This document shows, piece by piece, positions 1 through 9,287 of a DNA stretch of 54,349 nt. Both the position numbers and the translations under genes were made by a program. The stretch lies in NCBI GenBank assembly GCA_022704145.1, contig JAKJGY010000008.1, forward strand, positions 1 through 54,349. The letters are read 5' to 3'. The stretch comes from Verrucomicrobiota bacterium (GTDB lineage: Bacteria; Verrucomicrobiota; Kiritimatiellia; RFP12; UBA1067). The stretch's first letter is position 1. The number at the start of each line of letters is the position of its first letter. The notes beneath the pieces are model-generated. The model was not told where the DNA came from. It saw nothing but the letters and a program-made list of their open reading frames with translations, and ran no database searches.

Positions 1-166
1 CATGTGGTTTAGTAACGTTTCTACACGCATCCGGTGTTGTTCGTCCTCCTTTGTGTTGCAAACAAGAAGGATACCCGGATGCGCCTTTTTCAATCAACTG
101 TCACCCACAGATTCTCGTGAGGTGCCCTTTTTTCATGGTGTTCCTTGATCGTACATGCGTTTCAGC

Positions 167-1246
167 CTACTCGGGCGACAGCCCGGCACAGCGGAGCGCG
201 GTCTTGTGAACCGCGATGTCGTGCGCGGCAGACCAGGCAAGGCGTTTCTCGTTGCGGAGGACTTTCGCGAGATCGCGGAACTCACCCGTGTAGCGTCCCC
301 CGGAGACGTCGAGCGTCAGCTTGTTCTCACCCTTCTTGAAGGCGTCCTTGGCCTCCGAAAGGTATAGCGTGGCGCGGCCCGCTTCCAGCGGCTGGATATC
401 CATCGCGCCCCGGGTGCCCACGACATGGAATCGCCGATGCGGACCGCCGAAGGGATCCCCGTGATTGCACCGCAGGGTCACGAGTGCCTTCGGATATTCC
501 AGAACAGCGGCCTGATTGTCGGGCAGTCCTGCAGGCGCCAGACCGGTCGGCTTGCCGAACGCGCTCACCGCGGAAGGCGGCCCGAGCAGATAAAGGATTG
601 CATCAACCAAGTGACAGCCCAGCTCGAACATCCCGTGGCCGGGAAGGGCGGCCAGTCGCCTGTGGAGACCGGCATCAGCCAGCTTGCCCATAGAAGCGTC
701 AATCTCGGTGATCTCGCCGAGCCAGCCTTCGCGTTGGGCGCGGAACAGCAGCTCAAAGGCCGGGTTGTACCGCAGCATGTACCCCATCTGCACCGTGAGC
801 CGCAGGCGCTCCGCTTCCAGACGAAGCGCCTTGAACGCCGCATGCGCCTCCGCGCCCGGCTTGTCGAGGTGGATGTGCTTGCCCGCGCGCAGGCAGGCGA
901 GGGCCGCACGCGCCGAGTCACCCAGCGTCGTTTCAACCGCGACGGCCGTGACCGTCGGGTCGGCAAGCAGCGCTTCCTCGGTCAGCCACTTCAGTCCGGC
1001 ATAGGCTTGGCTTCCCGCCGCATCCGCCTGGCGACCGGCAAGCGGCTCGGCGACGCCCGCGACCTCGTAGAGTTCGGGCAGCGAACGGATCGCGTCCATC
1101 TTCCCGGACGCGTGACTGTGGGACGTGCCGACCTGGCCGATGCGGATTCTGGCGGAGCGTTCCGCCGCGAACGTGCCGGCTGCCGGGACCAGCGCGGCGG
1201 CAGCGACGGTTTTCAGCGCCTGTCGGCGCGTGATGCGTACATGCAT
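167..1246 (-). CDS. Tat-exported Gfo/Idh/MocA family oxidoreductase
   Basis: A 359-residue NAD(P)-dependent oxidoreductase of the Gfo/Idh/MocA family, expected to oxidise or reduce a sugar outside the cytoplasm. The N-terminus has a twin-arginine motif (TRRQALK, residues 6-12) followed by an alanine-rich hydrophobic stretch. The Rossmann glycine loop is atypical (GQVGTSHSHA near residue 37 instead of GxGxxG). The conserved lysine is in LDKPGA (Lys129), and an HxxD pair is in GCHLVDAI. The frame is open further upstream, but ATG 1246 is preceded by AAGGA at good spacing, and the in-frame ATG at 1270 lies inside the predicted -10 box. It is a single gene, divergent from the sulfatase operon. 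The substrate is unknown. Confidence 0.85.
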   Translation of the reverse strand: MHVRITRRQALKTVAAAALVPAAGTFAAERSARIRIGQVGTSHSHASGKMDAIRSLPELYEVAGVAEPLAGRQADAAGSQAYAGLKWLTEEALLADPTVTAVAVETTLGDSARAALACLRAGKHIHLDKPGAEAHAAFKALRLEAERLRLTVQMGYMLRYNPAFELLFRAQREGWLGEITEIDASMGKLADAGLHRRLAALPGHGMFELGCHLVDAILYLLGPPSAVSAFGKPTGLAPAGLPDNQAAVLEYPKALVTLRCNHGDPFGGPHRRFHVVGTRGAMDIQPLEAGRATLYLSEAKDAFKKGENKLTLDVSGGRYTGEFRDLAKVLRNEKRLAWSAAHDIAVHKTALRCAGLSPE

Positions 1247-1268
1247 GGTGGTGTTCCTTATCAGGATC

Positions 1269-1297
1269 ATGTTACGAGGTTCTTCCCCACCCGTCAA
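1269..1297 (-). promoter_or_regulatory. sigma70-type promoter of the oxidoreductase at 167-1246
   Basis: On the minus strand TTGACG (1297-1292) and TAACAT (1274-1269) are separated by exactly 17 bases. Transcription would begin near 1262, leaving a short leader that contains the AAGGA ribosome site before ATG 1246. Recognised by consensus only. Confidence 0.5.
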
Positions 1298-1385
1298 CGC
1301 CGAGTCCGTGCTGTGTCGGCTGAATATACCACATTCGGCTGGCGGCAGGCTCGCTCGCGGCATTTCTAGGCGACGATGCCGGCGA

Positions 1386-1414
1386 TTGTCAGCGTGGGCG
1401 CGTTGCGTTACACT
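1386..1414 (+). promoter_or_regulatory. candidate promoter of the 1648-12459 operon
   Basis: TTGTCA and TACACT are spaced by 17 bases on the plus strand. If used, it would give a leader of about 225 bases before the first sulfatase ATG. A weaker alternative, TTGAGA-N17-CAATAA, lies at 1605-1633. Confidence 0.4.
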
Positions 1415-1647
1415 ACCTGCATGTGTGGGCTTGAGCCGATAGACCAGATTGCGAACTGCGGTGACCTCTTGGAGCGTGCCCTGCGACTGGCGGGCCTCGT
1501 CACCGCTTTGTTCAAGGGGGCCCGCGCGCCCGCCGTCTAATGTGGGCGGGGCCCGCAGCCCAAACTGGAAACCTGGAAGATTTCGAAATGTGGACTGATG
1601 AGGATTGAGACCGAAGCCGCCGCAAGACAATAAATGCAGGAACCCCG

Positions 1648-3189
1648 ATGACACGATACTCGCATATCCTTGCCCTGCTGCTCGCGCCGCTGCTCGCGGC
1701 GCAGGCGGCCGAAACCCGCCGCCCCAACATCCTCATCGTCATCAACGACGACCAGAGCTGGCTGGAGTGCGGCGCCTACGGCAACAGCTCCGTGCCGACG
1801 CCGCAGTTCGACCGGGTCGCGAAAGCCGGGGTTCTGTTCACCCGCGCCTACTGCTCGGCGCCTTCGTGCGCGCCCGCGCGTGCCTCGCTGCTCACCGGAC
1901 GGAACTTCTGGGAACTGGAGCAGGGCGCCTTCATCCAGGCCTGGCTGCCGGCGAAGTTCGACACGCTGCCGGAACTCCTGGAGGCGGGCGGCTACCACGC
2001 GGGCTACACGGGAAAGGGCTGGGGGCCGGGCGTTCCCGAACCTACGGGAAAGCGGTCCGACCCGGCGGGTAAGCAATGGAACCGCGCGCGCCTCAAGACG
2101 CCGCCCCCCGGCCTCTCCAACATCGACTACGCGGCGAACTTCGCGCAGTTCCTCGACGCCAGACCGGCCGGAACGCCCTTCTACTTCTGGGCCGGACTCA
2201 TCGAGCCGCATCATCCGCACGATCCTGACGGCCACGCGAAGACCGGCGTGGGGCTCGAAGCGCTGAAGCTTCCCGGTTTCATACCCGACACGCCCGGCGT
2301 ACGGCGCGCGCGCGGGAATTACCTCTCTGAGGTGCGGCACGCCGACGAGACGCTGGGCAAGCTGCTCGCGCTGCTCGAGGCGCGCGGCGAACTCGCCGAT
2401 ACGCTGGTTGTCGTCACGGCCGACAACGGCACGCCCGTCCCGCGCGCCAAGGCGAACGTCTACGACTGGGGCGTGCACGTGCCGCTGGCCGTGATGTGGC
2501 CCGTCCGCGCGCCCGCCGGGCGCACGGTCAGCGACTTCACCGGCTTCCCCGACCTCGCGCCGACCCTCCTGGAGGCGGCCGGCCTTCCCGTTCCGGCCGG
2601 GATGAGCGGACGGAGCGTGCTGAAGACGCTGCTCGGCGCGGCTGAAGGCCGCGTGGACCCGGCGCGCGATTTCACGGTCAACGGCATCGAGTGGCACGGC
2701 AACCTGCCGCCGGTCGACATCGCCGCGCGCATGATCCGCGACGACCGCTTCGCCCTTATCGTGAACTACAGCGCCACGCCGCGTTTCGAGGCGAGCGCGC
2801 GCGCCCCCCAGCCGGACGACCGCTACGCCGCCGACGCGCAGAAGCTCGACGTGATGCCGCTGCTCGCCGCGCATCCCGACCGCCCCGACCTCCAGCGCCA
2901 CATCCGGCTCATCAAGGCCCCGCGTCCGCGCGAGGAACTCTACGACTGTGTCGCGGACCCCGATCACCTGAACAACCTGGCCGACCGGCCGGAATTCGCC
3001 GAGGTGAGGCAGGCGCTCCGCGCCCGCCTGGAGCGCTACCAGCGCCAGACGAAAGACCCGCGCGTCACCGGCGAGATGGCGCTCTTCGAGCAGACGCTCA
3101 AGTTCGTGCAGGGGCGAAAAGCCGCCGGATACGACGACACCGGGGCGCACAAGGCCAAGGCCGCACCCAAAGGAATGAAACAGCCATGA
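1648..3189 (+). CDS. secreted sulfatase (S1 family, CAPAR active site)
   Basis: A 513-residue sulfatase of the alkaline phosphatase-like superfamily. An N-terminal signal peptide (residues 1-21, ending AQAA) is followed by the first metal site, INDDQSW (Asp34 and Asp35). The active-site signature is CAPARASLLTG: Cys74 would be converted to formylglycine, with the core C-x-P-x-R intact but Ala where Ser is usual. The sequence VVTADNGTPVP supplies later metal ligands. The overall look is closest to N-sulfoglucosamine sulfohydrolase-like enzymes, but substrate class cannot be fixed by eye. AGGA precedes ATG 1648. It is the first gene of the operon and its stop overlaps the next start as ATGA. 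Confidence 0.9.
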   Translation: MTRYSHILALLLAPLLAAQAAETRRPNILIVINDDQSWLECGAYGNSSVPTPQFDRVAKAGVLFTRAYCSAPSCAPARASLLTGRNFWELEQGAFIQAWLPAKFDTLPELLEAGGYHAGYTGKGWGPGVPEPTGKRSDPAGKQWNRARLKTPPPGLSNIDYAANFAQFLDARPAGTPFYFWAGLIEPHHPHDPDGHAKTGVGLEALKLPGFIPDTPGVRRARGNYLSEVRHADETLGKLLALLEARGELADTLVVVTADNGTPVPRAKANVYDWGVHVPLAVMWPVRAPAGRTVSDFTGFPDLAPTLLEAAGLPVPAGMSGRSVLKTLLGAAEGRVDPARDFTVNGIEWHGNLPPVDIAARMIRDDRFALIVNYSATPRFEASARAPQPDDRYAADAQKLDVMPLLAAHPDRPDLQRHIRLIKAPRPREELYDCVADPDHLNNLADRPEFAEVRQALRARLERYQRQTKDPRVTGEMALFEQTLKFVQGRKAAGYDDTGAHKAKAAPKGMKQP

Positions 3190-4580
3190 GCGTATCACGC
3201 CTCCTCCTGGCCGCTCTGCTGCTTGCGCCGCTGGCCTCATTTGCTGCCGCCGCCGAGGCCCCGGCCAAGCGGCCGAATATCCTCATCCTCCTCGCCGACG
3301 ACCTCGGCTACTGGGACCTGGGCTTCCAGGGCAGTACCGACATCCCCACGCCGCACCTCGACGCGCTCGCCCGGAGCGGCGTGCGCTGCACCTCCGGCTA
3401 CGTCTCCTCCGCCATGTGCTCGCCCAGCCGCGCGGGGCTGCTCACGGGCCGCTCGCAGTCGCGCTTCGGCCACGAGATCAACTGGGAGCCCGTGCCCGGC
3501 ACGGAGCACTGCGGCCTGCCGCTCGCCGAGAAGACCCTGGCCGACCAGCTCAAGGCCGCCGGCTACCGCACCGGCATGGTCGGCAAATGGCACCTCGGCG
3601 AGTCGCCGCAGTTCCACCCGAACCGCCGCGGCTTCGAGGAGTTCTTCGGCTTCATCGGCGGCGGTCACCTGTATTTCTGCGACCAGCTCGAGGCCGAGCC
3701 GCCCAAGAACCGGACGAGCGATTACCGGACTTATCTGGAGCGCAACGGACAGCGCGAGAAAACCGCCGGCTACCTCACCACGGTTCTCGGGCGCGAGGCC
3801 GCAGGCTTCATCCGCCGCCACAAGGACGAGCCGTGGTTTCTCTACGCCGCCTTCAACGCGCCGCACACCCCGCTCCAGGCCACGCCCGAACTCCTGGCCC
3901 GCGTCGGCGGCATCGCCGACGAGACCCGCCGCACCTACGCCGCCATGGTCTGCGGCCTCGATGACGCCGTCGGCGAGATCCTCCGCCAGCTCCGCGACGA
4001 CGGGCTGGAGGAGCGCACACTGGTCTTCTTCCTGAGCGACAACGGCGGGCCGCTCGACCGCAACGGCTCGCGCAACGACCCGCTGCGCGGCGAGAAGGGC
4101 ACCTTCTGGGAAGGCGGCGTCCGCGTGCCGTTCGTCGCGCGCTGGAAGGGCGTCCTGCCGGCGGGCAAGACGTACGACCGCCCCGTGAGCAGCCTCGACC
4201 TCCTGCCGACCGCGCTGGCGCTGGCCCGCGCCGAGAGCATCGCCTCCCAGCCCCTCGACGGCGTGAATATCCTCCCTTACCTGACGGGCGAGCGCGCCGG
4301 CGACCCGCACGAAACCCTCTTCTGGCGCATGAAGGCCCGCTCCATCTGGGCCGCGCGCCAAGGCGACGACAAGCTCGTCATGCAGAAGACCCGCGCGCCC
4401 GGCCTGTACGACCTCCGCGCCGACCTCGCCGAGCGCGCCGACCTCGCCGCCGAAAACGGCGCCCGGCGCGACGCCCTGCAAAAAGCCTACGACGCGTGGG
4501 CCGCCACCCTGCCCGAGCCGCTGTGGGGCGTCACGCCCGACGCCGCCGGCAAGCCGCCCCGCAAACGTCCCGCCCGCTGA
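3186..4580 (+). CDS. secreted sulfatase (S1 family, CSPSR active site)
   Basis: A 464-residue arylsulfatase-type enzyme. The signal peptide runs to about residue 23 (ASFAAAA), then PNILILLADDLGY gives metal ligands Asp38 and Asp39. The signature CSPSRAGLLTGR is canonical, with formylglycine Cys78; GKWHLGE and FFLSDNGGP are further conserved active-site blocks. The frame stays open to 2691, but ATG 3186 overlaps the preceding stop (ATGA), starts exactly at the signal peptide, and is preferred. It probably acts in the periplasm on the same glycan as its neighbour. Formylglycine maturation must come from a gene outside the window. Confidence 0.92.
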   Translation: MSVSRLLLAALLLAPLASFAAAAEAPAKRPNILILLADDLGYWDLGFQGSTDIPTPHLDALARSGVRCTSGYVSSAMCSPSRAGLLTGRSQSRFGHEINWEPVPGTEHCGLPLAEKTLADQLKAAGYRTGMVGKWHLGESPQFHPNRRGFEEFFGFIGGGHLYFCDQLEAEPPKNRTSDYRTYLERNGQREKTAGYLTTVLGREAAGFIRRHKDEPWFLYAAFNAPHTPLQATPELLARVGGIADETRRTYAAMVCGLDDAVGEILRQLRDDGLEERTLVFFLSDNGGPLDRNGSRNDPLRGEKGTFWEGGVRVPFVARWKGVLPAGKTYDRPVSSLDLLPTALALARAESIASQPLDGVNILPYLTGERAGDPHETLFWRMKARSIWAARQGDDKLVMQKTRAPGLYDLRADLAERADLAAENGARRDALQKAYDAWAATLPEPLWGVTPDAAGKPPRKRPAR

Positions 4581-4635
4581 CGCAAGGGTTCTCGAGAGCT
4601 TGCACGGATTGCACATCCCGCTGTGACGCGATAGA

Positions 4636-7065
4636 ATGGCGTACATGAAGCAGATACATATCCTCCTCCTTTTACCGCTGCTAGCGCTTCTGATTCCGGC
4701 CTTGGCGCTCGCCGGTTTGCGGGAGGTCAATCACGTGGCCAATCCCGGCTTCGAGGACGCCGCGCAGGATCCGGCGCTGGCCCGGGGCTGGGCGCGCTAC
4801 GGCGAGGGCTATGAGTTCGTGCGCGAGGGCCGCGACGGCGGCTGGTGCCTCCGCTGCCGCTCCGAGGACGGGAAGCGTACCCTCGGCGCCGCGCAGGCGC
4901 TGACCTTCGACCCGCCCGTCCAGCACCCGTTCCTTGTCTCCGGCTGGAGCAAGGCCGAGGCCGTCGAGGGCGGCGAGTACAGCGTCTATCTGGACGTGCA
5001 CTACGCCGACGGCACGCCGCTGTGGGGACAGCAGGCGCTGTTTCAGCGCGGCTCTCACGACTGGGCCTATGGCGAGAACGTCTTCACGCCCGCCAAACCG
5101 GTCGCGCGCATCCAGGTCTTCGTGCTCTTCCGTCGTGCGAAAGGCACCGCCTGGTTCGACGACATCCGGGTGTCGCTGGCGCCGCTGCGCTTCACGCGCG
5201 CCACCGCGCTGGGCGGCTTCACGGGCGCGGGCCGCGTCGAGGCGCAGGCCGCGGTCTCCCTGCCCTCAGCCTGGCGGGCCGAGGTGAGCCGTCAGGGCCG
5301 CGTGGTCTTCACGCAGCAGGGCGAGGGGCTGTCGCAGCGGCTCTCCTGGGACGGCCGCGACGCCGACGGTCAGCCCGTGCCGCCGGGGCCGTGCAGAGTA
5401 CGGTTCAGCGCCACCGACCGCTTGCTCGGCGAGACGGTCACGTGGTGCCGCGACGTCGACACGGTTGGCGCGCAGCCCGGCCGCCACTACGCCCTCTGGA
5501 CCGAGAGCAGCATGCGGCGCGTCATGCCGGCGGACCTGCCCGAAACGAATGATCCGCCCGCCGTGCTGGCCTTGTCCGCCGCGCGCAACGAGTCCGAGAG
5601 CGGCCAGCTCGTGCTGCTGCCGCCCGCTGGCGTCCCGCTGCGTGACGTGCGCGTGATTGCGTCCGATCTGGCCGGGCCGGACGGCGCGCGAATCGCGGCC
5701 GACTGCGTGCAGTGGCACCAGGTGGGCTACGTGTGGGTCGAGCAGCAGCACGCGCACCCGGAGGTGCCGCGCCACGCCCCCTGCTGGTGGCCGGATCCGC
5801 TGCTGCCGGTCGAGCGCTTCGACGTGGATCCCGGCTGGGCGCAGCCGGTCTGGATCACGGTCCGCGTCCCCGCAGGCACGCCGCCGGGCGCGTACGTGGG
5901 CAGGCTGACCCTCTCCGCCGAGGGCAACCCGGACGCGGCCGTGCCGCTCAGCCTGCGGGTGTATGACTTCACCGTGCCCGCGCGCGGTCACCTCAAGACC
6001 GCCTTCGCGCTCATGCAGGGCTATCTCGAAAAGGTCTACGGGGCGACGAACGTCACCCCGCGGCTGCGCCAGGCGTACGGCGACTACCTGCTGGCGCACC
6101 GCCTGAACCCGGACGACATCACCCGCACCGATCTGCCGTTTCTCGACGACCTCGCCCGTTACCGCGACCGCGGCCTGAACGCCTTCAACGTGCTGAACCT
6201 GGTCGAGCCGCGCGGCGCGTCGGCCTGGCGCTGCTATAGCGAGACCGAATCCTACACCCCGGCGTTCAAGCAGAGCCTCATCGCGAGACTGGACCCTTTC
6301 GTCGCGGAGCTTAAGGCGCGCGGCCTGGCCGACACGGCCTACGTGTACAGTTTCGACGAGCGCCCCGCGGAGTTCAACCCGATCATCCGCGAGTACTTCG
6401 GCCTGATCAAGGAGCGTTACGGACTGCCCACGCTGACCACCGCCAAGATCCCTCAGGAGCCTGCGGCCATGCGTGACCTCAACGTGGACTGGAACTGCCC
6501 GGTCAGCAACGTCTACTCCTTCGAGGACGCCGAGCGCTGCCGGGCCGCGGGCCTGCAGGTCTGGACGTACGTCTGCTGCGGCCCGCGCGCGCCGTTCGCG
6601 AATTTCTTGGCCGACGACCCGCTGATCGAGGCCCGTGTGATCATGTGGCAGGCCTTCCACCAGAAGCTGGACGGCTTCCTGTATTGGGGCGTGAACGTCT
6701 GGTCGAAGAAGAACAACGGCGCGCCGCTGGACCTCAGCCGGGGCGCGCGGCTGGCCTGGTCGATCAACACCGGCGGCACGGACTGGCCCGCGCTGCACGG
6801 CGACGGCGTGCTGCTCTACCCGCTGCGCGACGGCCCGGCGGGCAGCATCCGGCTGGCCAACCTGCGCGACGGACTGGAGGACTACGAGGTTCTCTGGGCG
6901 CTCGGGAAGAAGCGAGGCGACCTCTGGTCCGCGCGCGCCGATTGCGAGCCGGTCACCGCCTCGCTGACTGCCTTCACCCGCGATCCGACGGTCCTGTCGG
7001 CGGCGCGCGAACGTATCGCCAGGGAACTGACCGAAGGTGCCGAAGGAGGCGAGCGTCAGCCATGA
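4636..7065 (+). CDS. secreted GH123-like (DUF4091) glycoside hydrolase candidate
   Basis: An 809-residue secreted protein. A leucine-rich signal peptide is followed by a carbohydrate-binding-like beta region (NPGFEDA near residue 40, typical of CBM4/9-type modules), then a DUF4091/GH123-like catalytic part. The pair Asp574-Glu575 in YSFDERP matches the adjacent Asp-Glu catalytic pair of GH123 beta-N-acetylgalactosaminidases, and the C-terminal RDGLEDYEVL block is characteristic of DUF4091. Activity on an N-acetylhexosamine is therefore likely but unproven. There is no strong ribosome site; ATG 4645 (MKQIH) is an alternative start. It follows the sulfatases by 55 bases and overlaps the next gene by ATGA. 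Confidence 0.75.
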   Translation: MAYMKQIHILLLLPLLALLIPALALAGLREVNHVANPGFEDAAQDPALARGWARYGEGYEFVREGRDGGWCLRCRSEDGKRTLGAAQALTFDPPVQHPFLVSGWSKAEAVEGGEYSVYLDVHYADGTPLWGQQALFQRGSHDWAYGENVFTPAKPVARIQVFVLFRRAKGTAWFDDIRVSLAPLRFTRATALGGFTGAGRVEAQAAVSLPSAWRAEVSRQGRVVFTQQGEGLSQRLSWDGRDADGQPVPPGPCRVRFSATDRLLGETVTWCRDVDTVGAQPGRHYALWTESSMRRVMPADLPETNDPPAVLALSAARNESESGQLVLLPPAGVPLRDVRVIASDLAGPDGARIAADCVQWHQVGYVWVEQQHAHPEVPRHAPCWWPDPLLPVERFDVDPGWAQPVWITVRVPAGTPPGAYVGRLTLSAEGNPDAAVPLSLRVYDFTVPARGHLKTAFALMQGYLEKVYGATNVTPRLRQAYGDYLLAHRLNPDDITRTDLPFLDDLARYRDRGLNAFNVLNLVEPRGASAWRCYSETESYTPAFKQSLIARLDPFVAELKARGLADTAYVYSFDERPAEFNPIIREYFGLIKERYGLPTLTTAKIPQEPAAMRDLNVDWNCPVSNVYSFEDAERCRAAGLQVWTYVCCGPRAPFANFLADDPLIEARVIMWQAFHQKLDGFLYWGVNVWSKKNNGAPLDLSRGARLAWSINTGGTDWPALHGDGVLLYPLRDGPAGSIRLANLRDGLEDYEVLWALGKKRGDLWSARADCEPVTASLTAFTRDPTVLSAARERIARELTEGAEGGERQP

Positions 7066-9287
7066 AGCCCTCCCCTGCCCCCTTAGCCATCATGCTCCTT
7101 GCGTCACTGTGCGGCACGTCAGACGTATCTGCCGATCCTGTCATCCTGATCGAGGACGGAAAGGCGCGTGCGACCCTCGTGGTGCCGGTGGCGCCTTCGC
7201 CCACGGTGAGTCGCGCGGCGGAGGAGTTGCGCGACTATCTCGAAAAGATGACGGGGGTGCGGTTGGCGGTGGTCGCCGAAAATGTGCCGGTTGTGGGGAC
7301 GCGCATGGATGTGGGTCTCACACACCTGACGCGCCGGCTGTTGCCGGAAGGCTTCACGAACCAGGCAGAGCGCGTCTGGATCCGCACGCATGAGAAGGGC
7401 CTCTCGGTATGTGGCGGAGGCGATCGCGGAACGTTGTTCGCGGCCTACCGGCTGCTGGAGGAGCTCGGATGCCGCTGGCTGACTCCCGAAGCGGAGCATG
7501 AACTCATTCCGACGCGTGCGAACCTTGCTGTGGGGCCTCTGCATGTGGATACGCGGCCGGCGTTCACCTGGCGCCTGTTTGCCGCAGGAAGCGAGCGCTG
7601 GGGACTCAAGCTCGGCCTGAACGGCCTCTATTCCGCTGAATCGGCGCGCGCCAACGGCGCCTGCCTCTTCTGGCCGAGACAGGTGCGCGGCGTGCATGCC
7701 TATCACCAGATCGTGCCCGCAAAGACCTACGCCGCGGCCCATCCCGAGTGGAGCCCGCTGCTGGGCGGCAAACGTGTGCCGACGGAGCTGTTCTGCCAGC
7801 TTTGCGTGACCGCGCCGGGGCTGGCCGACCAGTTCGCCGTCAACGTGATCGCGGCGTTGGACGCGGATCCGGAAACGCCTTTGATCTCGATCAGCCCGAA
7901 CGACGGCTACAGGTGGTGCGAGTGTGACACATGCCTGGCCCTCGACCGCAAGCTCTGCAACGGACGTATGACCCGTCAGGGACTCGACCGGGACCGTCCG
8001 TTCCTGGGCGACCGCGTCTTCTGGTTCGCTAACGAGGTGGCGCGCCGCGTGGCGGAGCAGCACCCCGATAAAAAACTCCTGGCGCTCGCCTACGTCAACT
8101 TCGCGGAGCCGCCGGACACCCTCCGTCCGGAACCCAATGTCATGCCGTTCCTCTGTCACTACGCGCCTGCGGACTACAGCCGACCGATCCGCGACCCTTC
8201 CTCCGCCGCCAACCGGGAATTCGACGCGCTGCTCAAACGCTGGCTGGCGATCACGCCAGACATCCTGTTTTACAGCTATGTCAGCAAGTCCATGTGGTGG
8301 AGGTTGCCGCGCCCCGTCCTGCATCCGTTCTCCGCCGATGTGAAATACCTGCATCAGCTTGGCGTGCGGCGCTACTACTGCCAGAGCAAGCTCGAGGACT
8401 GGGCGCTTGACGGACCGCTCTACTATGTGATCGCCAAACTGCTTTGGGATCCGTCCGCTGATCCGGAGGCCCTCGCCCGCGAATGGGTGGAGGGCATGTT
8501 CGGGCCGGCCGCACCGGAAATGGCGGAGTTCTATGCGGCAGTCGAACAGGCTGTGACGACCACCGGCAAACCCTACAGCGACAGCCCGCGCACGCAGGTG
8601 GCGGGGCTGTATGACCGCCGTCACCTCGACCGCGCGCTCGATAAGCTCGAACAGGCTGAGCGTTCTGCGACAATCGAACCCGTCATTTCGCGGCGCGTGG
8701 CGGCTGTCGCGCGTACGTTCCGCTACGGATACTGGATGATCGAGTGGTTCGAACGACTCGCGAAGTGTGAGCGTGACGGCGAGGAATCGGGCCTGGAGGT
8801 GGCCGCGGCCGCAGGACGCAAAGCCATGACGTATGGCGAGGTTCCCGATGGCGCCGTTCCTGCGCTGGGCGTCTTCAACCGCGGTTTCGGGCGAGAAGAA
8901 ACGAAAGGTGGCCGGAGCTGCTGGAATACGGATGAAACCGGTCCCGGCGACAAGGCGAGCGGTTGGGCGGAGTTCTTCGTCCCGCTCGCTGACCGGAATC
9001 ATCCGTCCGTTCTGGAACTCGAGGTGTGGGGCGAGTCTGACCTGTCAAGTGTCGGCATAAACTCGTCAGACGGTTGGAAGAAGATCATGCCGCTGGAATC
9101 GCTGTCCGGTCAGCCGCAGTGGGACACGCTGCGGTTCCGAGTGACGCCCGACCTCATCATGTCCGGTCAAGCCGCGCAACACTTCGGAATCGGAGGCGGC
9201 GACAGTCAGATATGGGTCGGGGCGATCCGTTCCCGACGCGACGGGCCGCCGCAGCCGCAACGTTCCGCCATCCAAGAGACCCCATGA
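7062..9287 (+). CDS. secreted DUF4838 protein (GH20-like N-terminal domain)
   Basis: A 741-residue secreted protein. After the signal peptide (about 24 residues) comes a hexosaminidase-type N-terminal alpha/beta domain (ELRDYLEKMTG, residues about 30-160). A DUF4838 region follows, with the cysteine cluster CECDTC near residue 287, then a C-terminal beta domain. DUF4838 proteins are believed to act on glycans and resemble alpha-N-acetylglucosaminidase and GH20 architectures; no activity is assigned here. ATG 7062 has AAGGAGG upstream and overlaps the previous stop (ATGA), so the longer open frame from 6645 is rejected. It probably works with the upstream GH123-like protein and sulfatases. Confidence 0.8.
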   Translation: MKPSPAPLAIMLLASLCGTSDVSADPVILIEDGKARATLVVPVAPSPTVSRAAEELRDYLEKMTGVRLAVVAENVPVVGTRMDVGLTHLTRRLLPEGFTNQAERVWIRTHEKGLSVCGGGDRGTLFAAYRLLEELGCRWLTPEAEHELIPTRANLAVGPLHVDTRPAFTWRLFAAGSERWGLKLGLNGLYSAESARANGACLFWPRQVRGVHAYHQIVPAKTYAAAHPEWSPLLGGKRVPTELFCQLCVTAPGLADQFAVNVIAALDADPETPLISISPNDGYRWCECDTCLALDRKLCNGRMTRQGLDRDRPFLGDRVFWFANEVARRVAEQHPDKKLLALAYVNFAEPPDTLRPEPNVMPFLCHYAPADYSRPIRDPSSAANREFDALLKRWLAITPDILFYSYVSKSMWWRLPRPVLHPFSADVKYLHQLGVRRYYCQSKLEDWALDGPLYYVIAKLLWDPSADPEALAREWVEGMFGPAAPEMAEFYAAVEQAVTTTGKPYSDSPRTQVAGLYDRRHLDRALDKLEQAERSATIEPVISRRVAAVARTFRYGYWMIEWFERLAKCERDGEESGLEVAAAAGRKAMTYGEVPDGAVPALGVFNRGFGREETKGGRSCWNTDETGPGDKASGWAEFFVPLADRNHPSVLELEVWGESDLSSVGINSSDGWKKIMPLESLSGQPQWDTLRFRVTPDLIMSGQAAQHFGIGGGDSQIWVGAIRSRRDGPPQPQRSAIQETP

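Larger units (their letters stand above)
1247..1647. other. divergent intergenic region, 401 bp
   Basis: No convincing gene is seen. The region carries the minus-strand promoter at 1269-1297 and a plus-strand promoter candidate at 1386-1414. Positions 1510-1565 are GC-rich with small inverted repeats but no clear terminator. Short open frames here lack ribosome sites. Confidence 0.5.

Noticed and set aside
1537-9002. Long minus-strand open frames (567, 497, 510 and 627 codons) opposite the first operon
   Set aside because: They are Arg/Gly/Val-rich, lack ribosome sites and domains, and lie opposite well-supported genes; such shadows are expected at high GC.
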